The notes beneath the pieces are model-generated. The model was not told where the DNA came from, made no database searches, and saw only the letters and a program-made list of their open reading frames with translations. Of a stretch of DNA of 64,000 bases, positions 9,138 through 17,527 are shown piece by piece; position 1 is the stretch's first letter; each line of letters opens with the position of its first letter. This DNA comes from Acidobacterium capsulatum ATCC 51196 (GTDB lineage: Bacteria > Acidobacteriota > Terriglobia > Terriglobales > Acidobacteriaceae). Made by a program: the position numbers and the translations under genes. The stretch lies in contig NC_012483.1 in the NCBI RefSeq assembly GCF_000022565.1, positions 3,596,001-3,660,000 on the forward strand. Direction: 5' to 3'.

Positions 9138-11324
9138 ATGAGCCGAATCAGGAATTTTGAAACGCTGGTTTTTGGGAAACTGCGGCGGCCCTCCCCGACG
9201 GGGAAGGTGCATCGCGGCGCCTTCTGGCTGTTTCTGGTTTACCTGGCGTTCGGGCTGCTGAGCCTCTTGCCCGGAAGCTGGGGGGACACGTGTACGCTGG
9301 TGGCCGACATTGCGCTGCTGGCGCTGATTCCGCTCTGCCTGATTCTGTTTCTGCGCTGGATATTCGGGCATTTCCTGTGGAAGGTGCGCAACCGGCTGAT
9401 ATTGACCTATCTGCTGATGGGGCTGGCTCCGGTGGTGCTGTTTGTGACGCTGGCGGCGATTGCGCTTTATATGTTCTCGGGCCAGTTTGCCATTTTTGCC
9501 GGGAATGCGGAGAGCAACGCAGAACTGATGAAGCTGGCTGCGCAGAACCAGGTATTTGCCATGCACGTGGCCAACTCGCTGACGGCCGGCAAGGTTTCCA
9601 AGACGATTTCATTGCCGGAGGCGAAAGACCTGCTGGCGGCGGGTGAGTTCGCCGATACGCGGCTGGCCGTGTTTGTGGATGGCAACCATGAGGCCCTGCA
9701 GCCTGCGAGCCTGAATGCCAGCGATCTGCAGACTTTGCCGAAGTGGGTGGGGTCTGCGCCCTTTCAAGGGCTGGTGCTCGACCATGATCAGCTTTACCTG
9801 CGCGCGGTGGATACAGCCATGGCGGCTGGGCACCGGGTGACGGTGGTGAGCAGCATGCCGCTCGAAGATGCGGAGGTGGACCGCATTGCGGCGGGGTTGG
9901 GCTCGGCGATGATCTGGCCGAGCCGCGGGACCGAGTTGAATGATCCTAAAGACGGCGGCATTCATGTGAGGGTGGTGGGAGAGCCGCCGGCGCATGGAAA
10001 GCCCGCGGCCAGCATGGATGTGCCGCATGACGCCATCGTAGGCGGCCAACTGCCAGCCAAGCAGCATTTCTATGACATTCCCGTAGCATTTTACGGGCCG
10101 CTGGCGGCGACGGACTGGGCGACGGGCAACCTGCATGCGCATGGCGCGAACCTGACGATGCAGTCGCGGCCCTCGCTTTTGTATGCGCGGCTCTTCAACT
10201 ATCAGCAACTGCTGAATGCTTCGAACACGATGGGCTCGGTGGTGCGCGACGTGCTGATCGGCATCGCGGTGCTCTTCGGGCTGCTGGAATTGGTCGCTTT
10301 CTACGGCGCGGTGCGGCTGAATACGACCATCACGCAGTCGATTCGGGACCTGTATGCGGCGACCGAAGCGATTGATCATGGCGACTTTGAGCATCGCATT
10401 CAGGTCAAGCGGCGCGACCAGTTGGCGGCGCTGAGCCAGTCCTTCAACGTGATGACGGCTTCGCTGGCGCGGCTGCTCGAGGAGCAGCGCGAGAAGCAGC
10501 GGTTGCAGAGCGAGCTGGCCATTGCGCAGGAGGTGCAGGCGAACCTGTTTCCGCAAGGCAATGTGCGGCTGGCCTCGCTGGAAGTGCATGGTTTTTGCCT
10601 GCCAGCGCGCACGGTCAGCGGAGACTACTACGACTTTCTGCAACTGGGCGACGATGCGCTGGGGCTGGCGCTGGGCGACATCAGCGGCAAGGGCATTTCG
10701 GCAGCGCTGCTGATGGCCTCGCTGCACTCGGCGGTGCGGGCCTACCGGTTTGCGGGCGAGGAGCTGATCTCGGCCGGCACGGTGGCACTGGCCACGGGCG
10801 GACGGACGGCCAATGGCGAGCAGGAGATTGAGTGCGGCGAGCTGTTTGAGGAGCCGGCCAAGATTCTGAGCCTGCTCAACCGGCACCTCTACCGCAGCAC
10901 GCAGCCGGAGAAGTACGCGACGCTGTTTCTGGCGCACTTCGATGCCGATGCCAGCCGGCTGACGTACTCGAACGGGGGGCAACTGCCTCCGCTGCTGCTG
11001 CGCGCCAACGGGGCAGTGGAGCGGCTGGACCGTGGCGGCACAGTGGTGGGCCTGCTGGACAACATGGTCTACGAGCAGGACTCGATGCAGATGCATGCGG
11101 GCGACATTCTGATTGCCTACTCCGACGGGGTGACGGAGCCGGAGAACGAGTTCGGCGACTTTGGCGAGGAGCGGCTGGTGGACGTGGTGCGGCGGCACCG
11201 GCATCTGCCGCTGGAGGTGATCTCAGGCCAGGTGATGCAGGCGCTGCGGAACTGGATCGGAGTGCAGGAGCAGCCCGACGACATTACCCTGGTGCTGGCG
11301 CGCGCGGGCCGGATGGAAGCCTGA
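9138..11324 (+). CDS. Membrane-bound RsbU-like PP2C serine phosphatase with HAMP domain
   Basis: Two-part sensor phosphatase of 728 aa. The N-terminal region has two or three membrane helices (about 25-50, 55-75, 90-115), an extracytoplasmic region to about 360 and another helix near 365-385. A HAMP linker follows (LNTTITQSIRDL ... LAALSQSFNVMTASL). The C-terminal SpoIIE/PP2C domain carries SGDYYDFLQL, LALGDISGKG (metal-binding Asp), SNGGQLPPLLL and IAYSDGVTEPEN. Such enzymes dephosphorylate anti-anti-sigma factors in partner-switching stress signalling. No anti-sigma or STAS gene is adjacent, so the partner is unknown. Confidence 0.92.
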   Translation: MSRIRNFETLVFGKLRRPSPTGKVHRGAFWLFLVYLAFGLLSLLPGSWGDTCTLVADIALLALIPLCLILFLRWIFGHFLWKVRNRLILTYLLMGLAPVVLFVTLAAIALYMFSGQFAIFAGNAESNAELMKLAAQNQVFAMHVANSLTAGKVSKTISLPEAKDLLAAGEFADTRLAVFVDGNHEALQPASLNASDLQTLPKWVGSAPFQGLVLDHDQLYLRAVDTAMAAGHRVTVVSSMPLEDAEVDRIAAGLGSAMIWPSRGTELNDPKDGGIHVRVVGEPPAHGKPAASMDVPHDAIVGGQLPAKQHFYDIPVAFYGPLAATDWATGNLHAHGANLTMQSRPSLLYARLFNYQQLLNASNTMGSVVRDVLIGIAVLFGLLELVAFYGAVRLNTTITQSIRDLYAATEAIDHGDFEHRIQVKRRDQLAALSQSFNVMTASLARLLEEQREKQRLQSELAIAQEVQANLFPQGNVRLASLEVHGFCLPARTVSGDYYDFLQLGDDALGLALGDISGKGISAALLMASLHSAVRAYRFAGEELISAGTVALATGGRTANGEQEIECGELFEEPAKILSLLNRHLYRSTQPEKYATLFLAHFDADASRLTYSNGGQLPPLLLRANGAVERLDRGGTVVGLLDNMVYEQDSMQMHAGDILIAYSDGVTEPENEFGDFGEERLVDVVRRHRHLPLEVISGQVMQALRNWIGVQEQPDDITLVLARAGRMEA

Positions 11325-11796
11325 AGATGGCTGTGTTCTGTTGCGCAAAAATGTGAATTAGAAATCACATTTTTGCGGCACTAAAGCTTGTGCGGGTTTT
11401 CTGCTGGCGCTTAAGGGCATTTATATCAGAGATTTAGGCTCGTCTTTGAGTGAATGTGAACGCGCATTCGCTTTTAGCCTGTTTTTTCTTTAGAGGAGAT
11501 AGCGGAAATCTGGATGATGGGGCAAATGTAAGAAAACAGGCATGTTGCGGTCGCGAAAAATGTGAATATGGATTCACATTGTGGAGCAGGGTGGAAAGTG
11601 CGTTCCGCTAACCTATGCCCTGTCTATAGGATAGCGCGAATCGATGGTATTTCCGGCAGGGGTTTCAGGCGCGTTTTCGCTCATGCCGGATTGAGGCGTG
11701 GGGCGCGCGCCGGAATGGGTGGGAGGGGGCAGACCCCGCCCGAGCGGAGCCTGGACCCCGGCACCCGAAGGGCTTGTGGCGGGGCAAACCTCTTCG
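11325..11796 (+). other. 472-bp convergent intergenic region with three AATGTGAA hairpins
   Basis: No protein gene can be supported here. Three inverted repeats each have AATGTGAA in the left arm. At 11344-11377 a 13-bp perfect stem CGCAAAAATGTGA / TCACATTTTTGCG encloses 8 nt. At 11452-11469 GAATGTG pairs with CGCATTC around AACG (one G-T pair). At 11559-11580 AATGTGAAT pairs with ATTCACATT around ATGG. The first could terminate the upstream phosphatase transcript, but spacing and repetition of the motif suggest binding sites or a structured RNA. The last 100 bp are GC-rich without features. Confidence 0.6.
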
Positions 11797-12282
11797 CTAT
11801 TCGCGGGCTTTGCCGAGGGGCTTGGTGTAGCGGATGAAGTGGCAGCGCTGCTTGATGGGGCCGATGACTTCGGGGGGAATGTCTTCGGTGCCGCAGGCCC
11901 GGTAGCCGAGCTTTTCGTAGTAGGCAGGCAGTTCTTCGCGCAGGTTCACGATGGTCATGTCCATGTGGAGCGCGCCGCGCTCGCGGGCGTACTCCTCGGC
12001 GGCGGCGACCAGGCGCGCCCCGAGCCCGGTTCTCTGATGGGCGGGATCGACGGCCAGCAGGCCGAAGTAGCCGCGGTCGGCCTTGATTTCGACAAAGACG
12101 CAGCCGTGGATTTCTCCGTTTTTTTCGGAGAGGAGGAATTGGCCGCTCTCAAAGTAGGCGCGTGTCTGTTCGGGATTGAGACGCTCGCTGAACTTGAAGA
12201 AGCTTTCGACGGCAAAGGCCCGGTTGATGAGCGCCGTGAGCACAGGGAGATCTGATTCCGTGGCAAATCGCAGGTCAGTCAT
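11797..12282 (-). CDS. GNAT family N-acetyltransferase
   Basis: A 161-aa acetyl-CoA-dependent acyltransferase of the GNAT fold. The acetyl-CoA binding motif A is visible as LLAVDPAHQRTGLGARLVAAAEEYARERG (Q/RxxGxG/A pattern, about residues 75-103), preceded by the beta strand GCVFVEIKADRGYFG and followed by MTIVNLREELPAYYEKLGYR, the motif B region with the YEKLGY signature. The substrate cannot be predicted. It converges with the RsbU-like gene and is followed upstream by dispersed repeats. Confidence 0.87.
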   Translation of the reverse strand: MTDLRFATESDLPVLTALINRAFAVESFFKFSERLNPEQTRAYFESGQFLLSEKNGEIHGCVFVEIKADRGYFGLLAVDPAHQRTGLGARLVAAAEEYARERGALHMDMTIVNLREELPAYYEKLGYRACGTEDIPPEVIGPIKQRCHFIRYTKPLGKARE

Positions 12283-12396
12283 AGGGGAGTATTACCCATA
12301 AGGTATTGCATGGAGCGATTGGCTGCAAGTGGTTGTAATAGCAGGGGAAACCCTCGCCGGTTCGCTCGCGGAAGGGCTGTAGCCGGCGGTGCTTTG

Positions 12397-12494
12397 GGCG
12401 GAATGACAAAGAGGGCGGACATGGTGGGAGAAACTTCGGGCGGCGTTTGGGTGCCGGGAAATTACCGGGATTCTTCGCTGCGCTCAGAATGACG
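12397..12494 (+). repeat. Dispersed composite repeat D, copy 1
   Basis: Degenerate copy of a module found five times in the window. Shared landmarks are GATGGTGGGAGAAACT, CGGGCGGTGTTTGG and CCGGGATTCTTCG...CTCAGAATGACG. This copy has the short TTCGCTGCGCTC centre instead of the long GGCCC/GGGCC hairpin. Other copies: 38402-38548, 38567-38698, 38813-38960, 44870-44960. Confidence 0.75.
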
Positions 12495-12516
12495 CCATCT
12501 TTGTCGCGGCTTTCCC

Positions 12517-12600
12517 TCAGGGGCTAAAGCCCTGGATCTTTGGCGGGTTGGGATGTACGGGCTAAAGCCCGTACCTTTCAACAAGGGCTAAAGCCGTGCC
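12517..12600 (+). repeat. Cluster of GGCTAAAGCC palindromes
   Basis: Three short palindromes centred on GGGCTAAAGCCC occur in a row, one of them extended to TACGGGCTAAAGCCCGTA. The same core (with CTAAAG or CTGAAG) recurs at 38264-38327, 38714-38783, 39124-39150 and 44752-44809. No protein gene is supported in 12283-12663. Confidence 0.75.
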
Positions 12601-12663
12601 CTGATACAAGAGGCTTCGATTGATTGAGCTTTTCACCCACATCTCTTTGAGATGTGGGGCACC
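12597..12663 (+). repeat. 67-bp long repeat, copy 1, with CCCACATCTC hairpin
   Basis: These 67 bp match 44801-44867 with a single difference. The 3' part is a perfect hairpin (12636-12658): CCCACATCTC, loop TTT, GAGATGTGGG, followed by GCACC. The insertion sequence starts immediately after GGCACC (12658-12663), and the continuation of the repeat resumes at 13689. Confidence 0.88.
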
Positions 12664-13688
12664 TGTGATGTTTCAAGAGGTTGTCCATTCGAAATTTCGC
12701 GGAGAAGCTGTTTGTGGCGAACAAGCAGAGTCTTCGGAGAGATCGAATGGACATTCACCAGAATGCTCGTCTAACGCCTTACAGTCGAGAGCAGTTGGCG
12801 AGAAAAGTTATTTGTACCGGGTGCACGTTGAAGCTGGCCGCGGCCAGCTTCAACGTGAGCGCAAAGACGGCCGGCAAATGGGTGCGCCGGTATCGCGCCG
12901 AGGGTTCGGATGGCTTGCGGGACCGCAGCTCGCGTCCGCATCGCAGCCCGCGGCGCTTGCCGGAGGCGTTGCGGCTGAGTGTGATTGAGCTACGGCGGGG
13001 TTACATGCCGGGGTATCAGATCGCCCGGCGCAGCGCTGTGAGCGTGTCTTCGGTGAGCCGTATTTTGCGGCGCGCGCGGCTGAGCCGATGGCGCGATCTG
13101 AACCCGCCTCCGCCGGTGGTTCGCTATGAGCATGCCGCTCCAGGCGACTTGCTGCATCTGGACATCAAAGGCATGACGCGCTTCGGCGAGGTCTCGCTGC
13201 GCGGCGACGGCAGGCTGCGGGGCAAGAAGGAACACCCGGGCTTTTTGGCTCTGCATGTGGCCGTCGACGATCACTCGCGCATGGTCTTCGCCCAGATGCT
13301 GGCCGATCAGAAGGCGGAAACCACGATCGGTTTTCTGCACGCGGCGGTTGAGTTTTTCGCCAGCCATGGTATCGGCATCCGCGCGCTGCTGACCGACAAC
13401 GGCAGCAGCTACCGCTCTCGCCAGTTCCGTCAGGCTTGCCAGCAGATGGCCATCAAACACAGCCGCACTCGGCCCTATACCCCCAGAACCAACGGCAAGG
13501 CCGAGCGCTTCATCCAGACAGCCATGCGCGAATGGGCTTACGCCAAACACTGGACCGACTCCAGCCAGAGAGATCAACACTTGCAGTCCTGGATCCACTA
13601 CTACAACCACGAAAGACCTCATGGTAGCCTCAACTACAAACCGCCAAGCAGCCGATCCCAAGAAGGAACAACCTCTTGACCTTCTACA
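12664..13688 (+). mobile_element. IS481-family insertion sequence with inverted repeats and 6-bp target duplication
   Basis: A 1025-bp element. The left end reads TGTGATGTTTCAAGAGGTTG at 12664 and the reverse complement of the right end reads TGTAGAAGGTCAAGAGGTTG, so the termini share TGT and an inner TCAAGAGGTTGT block at the same distance from the tip. GGCACC flanks both sides (12658-12663 and 13689-13694), a 6-bp target duplication. Removing the element and one duplication restores a sequence that matches other copies of the host repeat (GATGTGGGGCACCCGG). One transposase gene fills the element and looks intact, so the element may be active. Confidence 0.88.
12747..13679 (+). CDS. IS481-family DDE transposase
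   Basis: A 310-aa transposase from the ATG at 12747 (GGAGA six bases upstream). The N-terminal helix-turn-helix region (about 1-110) includes FNVSAKTAGKWVRRYRAEG. An rve/DDE catalytic domain follows, with the first Asp in LLHLDIKGM, the second in LLTDNGSSYRS and the Glu in NGKAERFIQT. The C terminus ends with the family-typical YNHERPHGSLNYKPP. The frame is open upstream to 12681, within the left inverted repeat, but the later ATG has the ribosome site. There is no frameshift or internal stop. Confidence 0.92.
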   Translation: MDIHQNARLTPYSREQLARKVICTGCTLKLAAASFNVSAKTAGKWVRRYRAEGSDGLRDRSSRPHRSPRRLPEALRLSVIELRRGYMPGYQIARRSAVSVSSVSRILRRARLSRWRDLNPPPPVVRYEHAAPGDLLHLDIKGMTRFGEVSLRGDGRLRGKKEHPGFLALHVAVDDHSRMVFAQMLADQKAETTIGFLHAAVEFFASHGIGIRALLTDNGSSYRSRQFRQACQQMAIKHSRTRPYTPRTNGKAERFIQTAMREWAYAKHWTDSSQRDQHLQSWIHYYNHERPHGSLNYKPPSSRSQEGTTS

Positions 13689-13907
13689 GGCACCCGGTTC
13701 GCTTCGTTTGGGCGGGATGACAGGGGATGGGTGTCGCTTTGGATGACCGAGGATAACGGTTAAGGTGATCGCTTGGGTCGGGGCAATATTGCCGGGATGA
13801 CTGCGAGAAGGATTGAGGGGAGGGATTCCGCGTCCGGATAGATGGACGTGGGGCACCCGTTGTTTGAGGGTGCCCCTTACGTGAGAGAGGTTTGCGGTGC
13901 GGACCGG
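13689..13907 (+). repeat. Repeat remnant right of the IS and a GGGGCACCC hairpin
   Basis: No gene. The left part continues the interrupted host repeat (GGCACCCGG, then GGGCGGGATGACAGGG as in repeat D). At 13850-13876 GGGGCACCC pairs with GGGTGCCCC around a 9-nt loop, inside outer ACGT/ACGT arms. The hairpin lies downstream of the minus-strand protease gene but lacks a T run, so I do not call it a terminator. Confidence 0.6.
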
Positions 13908-15545
13908 CTAGGATGCGGTGTGAGCCGGAGTCGCGGGCGTGCTGTTCGAGGCCATTTTGGCGGCGTCGGCCTTGATGGCGTTCTCTTCTAGGGCTTCGGC
14001 CTTGGGCATGAGGTCAATGGCGGACTGAATTTCGGGGTCCCAGTTGTCGATGGCCTCGTCGCCGGCGGCGGCGTTGAACTGGTAGGTGAGGATCTGATCC
14101 TGAATGCTCGCCTTGATCCAGGGCAGGACGCCATTGATGTTGGCGGCGGTGAAGTCAATCTGGCGCGATTTGAGGTAGTTCTCAAAGGCGGTCATGACTT
14201 CGTCGTTGACCTGGAAGTCTTTGGCCACGGTGCGGTGCGCCATGTAATTGTCAGCAAAGCGCGTGAAGACGTAATGGGCCAGCAGGAGGGTCTGGAAGTC
14301 GTTGTACTTCTCGGGGGTGAGCTTCACGTCAGGCGTGATGCCGCCGCCGCCATAGACCGTGCGGCCTGAATCGGTGAGATAGACCTTGCGGTCCTTGGTG
14401 CTCTCGGGCGTGTCGTGATCGTAGTAGTAGTCGTAGAGCGAGACGCCCTTGTAGTTGCGCTGGATGAGGCGTCCGCTGGGCGTGAAGTAGTGGTAGGTGG
14501 TGAGGGTGAGGCCGGTGCCGTCAGAGAGCGGATAGACGGTCTGGACGAGGCCCTTGCCGAAGGTGGTTTCGCCGGCGATGAGGGCGCGGTCGTGGTCCTG
14601 CAGCGCGCCGCTGACGATCTCAGCCGCGGAGGCGGTGTTGTGATTGACCAGCACGACGATGGGGAAGTGCGTGCCGCCGTTGCCCTGGGTGGCGCGGTAA
14701 ATCTGCTCAGGATAGGCGCGTCCGCGCTGGGAGACGATGATTTGACCGCGCTTGAGCAGACGGTTACAGACAGCCACGGCATCGACGAGGACGCCGCCGG
14801 GGTTGCCGCGCAGATCGAGCACCAGACCCTTGAGGTTCTGGAAGCTGTTCATGGTGTCGTCGAATTCCTGGCCGGTCGTCTCCTGGAACTGGGTGATGTG
14901 AATGTAGCCGATGCCGGGGCGGATCATGTAGGCGACATCAATGCTGGGGTTGGGGATTTCGTCGCGGACCAGAGTAAAGGTGAGCGGCTTGTCAAAGCCG
15001 TCGCGGATCATGGTGACCTTGACGCTGGTGCCCTTGGCTCCCTTGAGATGATTGGCCACGTCGGCGGAGGTCATGCCCTTGGTGGTGCCGCCCTGAATGG
15101 TGTCGATGATGTCGCCGGGCTTGATGCCGGCCTTCATGGCCGGGGAGCCCGCCATGGGATGGACGACGACGATGCGCTCCTGCCCCTGAATCAACTGCGG
15201 CTGAATGAGCATGCCCACGCCGTAGTAGCGGCCGTGCTGCTCTTCGCGCATGGCGGCGAAGGCCTTGGGATCAAAGAAATTGGAGTGGGGATCGAGGGTG
15301 CGCAGCATGCCGGGAATGGCGCCGTCGTAAATTGCGCGGCCGGGGAGCTTGCCGGTGAGCGGGGTGGCGTAGTTTTCGGCGACCACCTGATAGACGCTGC
15401 TGAAGTCTTTGAGCCCGGCCCGGAAGCTGGAGGCGTCGTCCTCTGTCTGGGCGCCGACCTTCTGGTTGATCAACAGGCCCGCGAGACCGCAGACAGCGAA
15501 AAAAACGACAAGGGAGAAGGCGGTACGGCGCGCGGAAGAAGACAT
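13908..15545 (-). CDS. S41 C-terminal processing protease (CtpA/Prc type)
   Basis: Exported serine protease of 545 aa. It has an N-terminal signal or anchor helix (about 8-30), an N-terminal helical region with LDPHSNFFDP, a PDZ domain (about 100-190) including MAGSPAMKAGIKPGDIID, and the S41 core. The catalytic Ser lies in NTASAAEIVSGALQDHDRA and the catalytic Lys in GETTFGKGLVQ. A C-terminal helical extension follows. The family trims C termini of periplasmic proteins. It is divergent from the SurA-like gene, with which it may share an envelope quality-control role (inference). 227 bp separate the two. Confidence 0.93.
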   Translation of the reverse strand: MSSSARRTAFSLVVFFAVCGLAGLLINQKVGAQTEDDASSFRAGLKDFSSVYQVVAENYATPLTGKLPGRAIYDGAIPGMLRTLDPHSNFFDPKAFAAMREEQHGRYYGVGMLIQPQLIQGQERIVVVHPMAGSPAMKAGIKPGDIIDTIQGGTTKGMTSADVANHLKGAKGTSVKVTMIRDGFDKPLTFTLVRDEIPNPSIDVAYMIRPGIGYIHITQFQETTGQEFDDTMNSFQNLKGLVLDLRGNPGGVLVDAVAVCNRLLKRGQIIVSQRGRAYPEQIYRATQGNGGTHFPIVVLVNHNTASAAEIVSGALQDHDRALIAGETTFGKGLVQTVYPLSDGTGLTLTTYHYFTPSGRLIQRNYKGVSLYDYYYDHDTPESTKDRKVYLTDSGRTVYGGGGITPDVKLTPEKYNDFQTLLLAHYVFTRFADNYMAHRTVAKDFQVNDEVMTAFENYLKSRQIDFTAANINGVLPWIKASIQDQILTYQFNAAAGDEAIDNWDPEIQSAIDLMPKAEALEENAIKADAAKMASNSTPATPAHTAS

Positions 15546-15772
15546 TCGGATCCGGAGTCCTTCGGTCCCTGAGTAGGGGCCGCAATATCAGGAGTATAGC
15601 ATTCGGCCTGTACGGACGCGGGGATCGGCCGGAGCAGGGGGAATTGGTTTTGGAGTTTCCTTGGCGTTCGTGGAGTCGCGCATTTAGTATCTGGAGAAGC
15701 GCTGCCTGACATGCTGGGTCTTGTTTTCGACGCGGGATGCGGGCGGGCGCGATCCTTGAGACGTTCAGAGTG

Positions 15773-17503
15773 ATGATGCTTCGATCCTTTCCGTTCCGGA
15801 CGCTGATGGTTGCAACGCTGGCCATCGCCGTCATGCCGCTCCATGGCCAAAGCACCAATAAACAGGGCGACGCTTCCTCGCAGCAGGCCAATGGCCTGCC
15901 TTATCCGGGGACAGTGGTCGAGCAGATTGTGGCCCGCGTTGACGATCAGGTGATTGACACCTCGGACTACGAGCGCGCCGAGCAGGACCTGAAGCAGCAG
16001 GCGCAGCAGCAGAACATGTCTCAGGCCGAACTGGACCGCGAGAAGAAAGACCTGCTGCGCAACCTGATTGACCAGCAACTGCTGCTGGCCAAGGGCAAGC
16101 AGTTGGGCATCACCGGCGAAGACCAACTGGTGGAGCGGCTGGACGCGATCCGCAAGCAGAACCACCTGGACTCGATGACGGCCCTGCAGCAGGCGGTGGA
16201 ATCGCAGGGGCTCTCCTGGCAGGACTTCAAGCAGCAGATCCGGAACAACATCATCACGCAGACGGTGATCCGGCAGAAGGTAGCGCCGACGATCCGCATT
16301 TCTCCTGATGAGATTCAGAAGTACTACGACCAGCATAAGAAGGAGTTTGACCGGCCCGAAGAGGTGCGGTTGAGCGAAATTCTGATTCCGACGCCGAACC
16401 CGGATGATGCTGCGCAGGTGGCCGAGGCGAAGAAGAAGGCCGATGGCATTGAAGCCCAATTGAAAGCGGGCGGCGATTTTGCCAAGCTGGCGAAGAGCGA
16501 TTCCACGGGGCCCACGGCGCCGCAGGGCGGCGACCTGGGCGACTTTCAGAAGGGGCAGCTTGCTCCTGAGCTCGAGAACGCGACGTTTCCGCTGAAGAAG
16601 GGGCAGTTTACCGAGCCGATTCAGACCAAGCAGGGGTGGATCATTCTCGAAGTGACGCATCACCAGGATGCGGGTCTCGCCCCGATGAACCAGGTGGAGA
16701 CGCAGATTGAGAATGCGGTCGGCTACAACAAGATGCAGCCGGCGTTGCGCGCTTATCTGACCAAGCTGCGCAATGAGTCTTATATTGATATTCGGCCGGG
16801 CTACACCGATGCAGGCGCGACGCCGAATGAGATGAAGCCCATCTATAGCGCGTATGTGCCGCCCTCAGGCAAGAAGAAGAAGGCTCACATGACGCGCGTG
16901 CGCTACGACGCGTATCATCGCGGCCGCCACTATCGTGTGAAGAAGAAGGCAAAGACGGAAGAGGCGAGCGCGCAGACCTCCACAAAGGAAAGCCGCAAGC
17001 TGCGCCGCGAGCGCCGCAAGGAGCGCGCGGGCATTCAGAAGCCGGGCAAGAAGGAAAAGATTCGTTTCGGGCAGGCTCCGCGCGAGAACCTGCCGCCGGC
17101 ACTGGGGCAGCAGCCGGAAGGAGCCGATACCGGCAACGGTGCTGAGGCCAATGCCGATGCGACGCAACCGGCGGCCACCGGCAATGCCGCGAAGAAGCGT
17201 TTTGGCAGCAAGTCCAACGAACACCGTGCGAAGAAGGTGGATGACCATCATCCGGCGGCGGTGGTGGGCACGGCGGCCGAGGCCACGATGAAGGAGCAGC
17301 AGTCCTCGCTGGGTCTTGAAGGAAACACGGACAAGAAAAAGAAGAAGACGCATCCGTTGCGGGGAGGGCCGAAGCGCCGCTACTCCAAGGTGCAGTTGAA
17401 GAAGGACCAGGAGCAGAAGAAGGCCGCGCAGCAGCAGACGCAGCCTTCCTCAACCACTGGGACTTCGACTTCAGACAGCGGAAGCAGCCAGCCGCAGCAG
17501 TAG
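15773..17503 (+). CDS. SurA-like periplasmic peptidyl-prolyl isomerase with long basic tail
   Basis: Foldase/chaperone for envelope proteins, 576 aa from the ATG at 15773 (a second ATG follows at 15776). A signal peptide (MMLRSFPFRTLMVATLAIAV) is followed by a SurA N-domain with VARVDDQVIDTSDYERAEQDL and a parvulin PpiC domain (about 170-290: VRLSEILIPTP, GGDLGDFQKGQLAPE, FTEPIQTKQGWIILEV). After about residue 340 the protein changes to a low-complexity tail of over 200 residues, rich in Lys, Arg, Gln, Ala and Ser, with repeated KKKK and RRERRKER runs. Typical SurA proteins stop before this. The tail might bind acidic polymers or peptidoglycan, but that is speculation. Confidence 0.88.
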   Translation: MMLRSFPFRTLMVATLAIAVMPLHGQSTNKQGDASSQQANGLPYPGTVVEQIVARVDDQVIDTSDYERAEQDLKQQAQQQNMSQAELDREKKDLLRNLIDQQLLLAKGKQLGITGEDQLVERLDAIRKQNHLDSMTALQQAVESQGLSWQDFKQQIRNNIITQTVIRQKVAPTIRISPDEIQKYYDQHKKEFDRPEEVRLSEILIPTPNPDDAAQVAEAKKKADGIEAQLKAGGDFAKLAKSDSTGPTAPQGGDLGDFQKGQLAPELENATFPLKKGQFTEPIQTKQGWIILEVTHHQDAGLAPMNQVETQIENAVGYNKMQPALRAYLTKLRNESYIDIRPGYTDAGATPNEMKPIYSAYVPPSGKKKKAHMTRVRYDAYHRGRHYRVKKKAKTEEASAQTSTKESRKLRRERRKERAGIQKPGKKEKIRFGQAPRENLPPALGQQPEGADTGNGAEANADATQPAATGNAAKKRFGSKSNEHRAKKVDDHHPAAVVGTAAEATMKEQQSSLGLEGNTDKKKKKTHPLRGGPKRRYSKVQLKKDQEQKKAAQQQTQPSSTTGTSTSDSGSSQPQQ

Positions 17504-17527
17504 GAAATTCAATAGAACGGGCCTGTT

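Noticed and set aside
9609-11204. Long open frame antisense to the RsbU-like phosphatase gene
   Set aside because: High-GC shadow: the product is His/Arg/Gln-rich without any domain, while the plus strand has a complete HAMP-PP2C protein.
11365-11377. Simple intrinsic terminator for the RsbU-like gene
   Set aside because: The T run is within the stem and is followed by GCGGC, so a normal terminator is doubtful; kept as part of the hairpin array.
11344-11580. Canonical CRP operators
   Set aside because: The half-sites TGTGA and TCACA are eight, not six, bases apart and lie in a convergent gap without a promoter.
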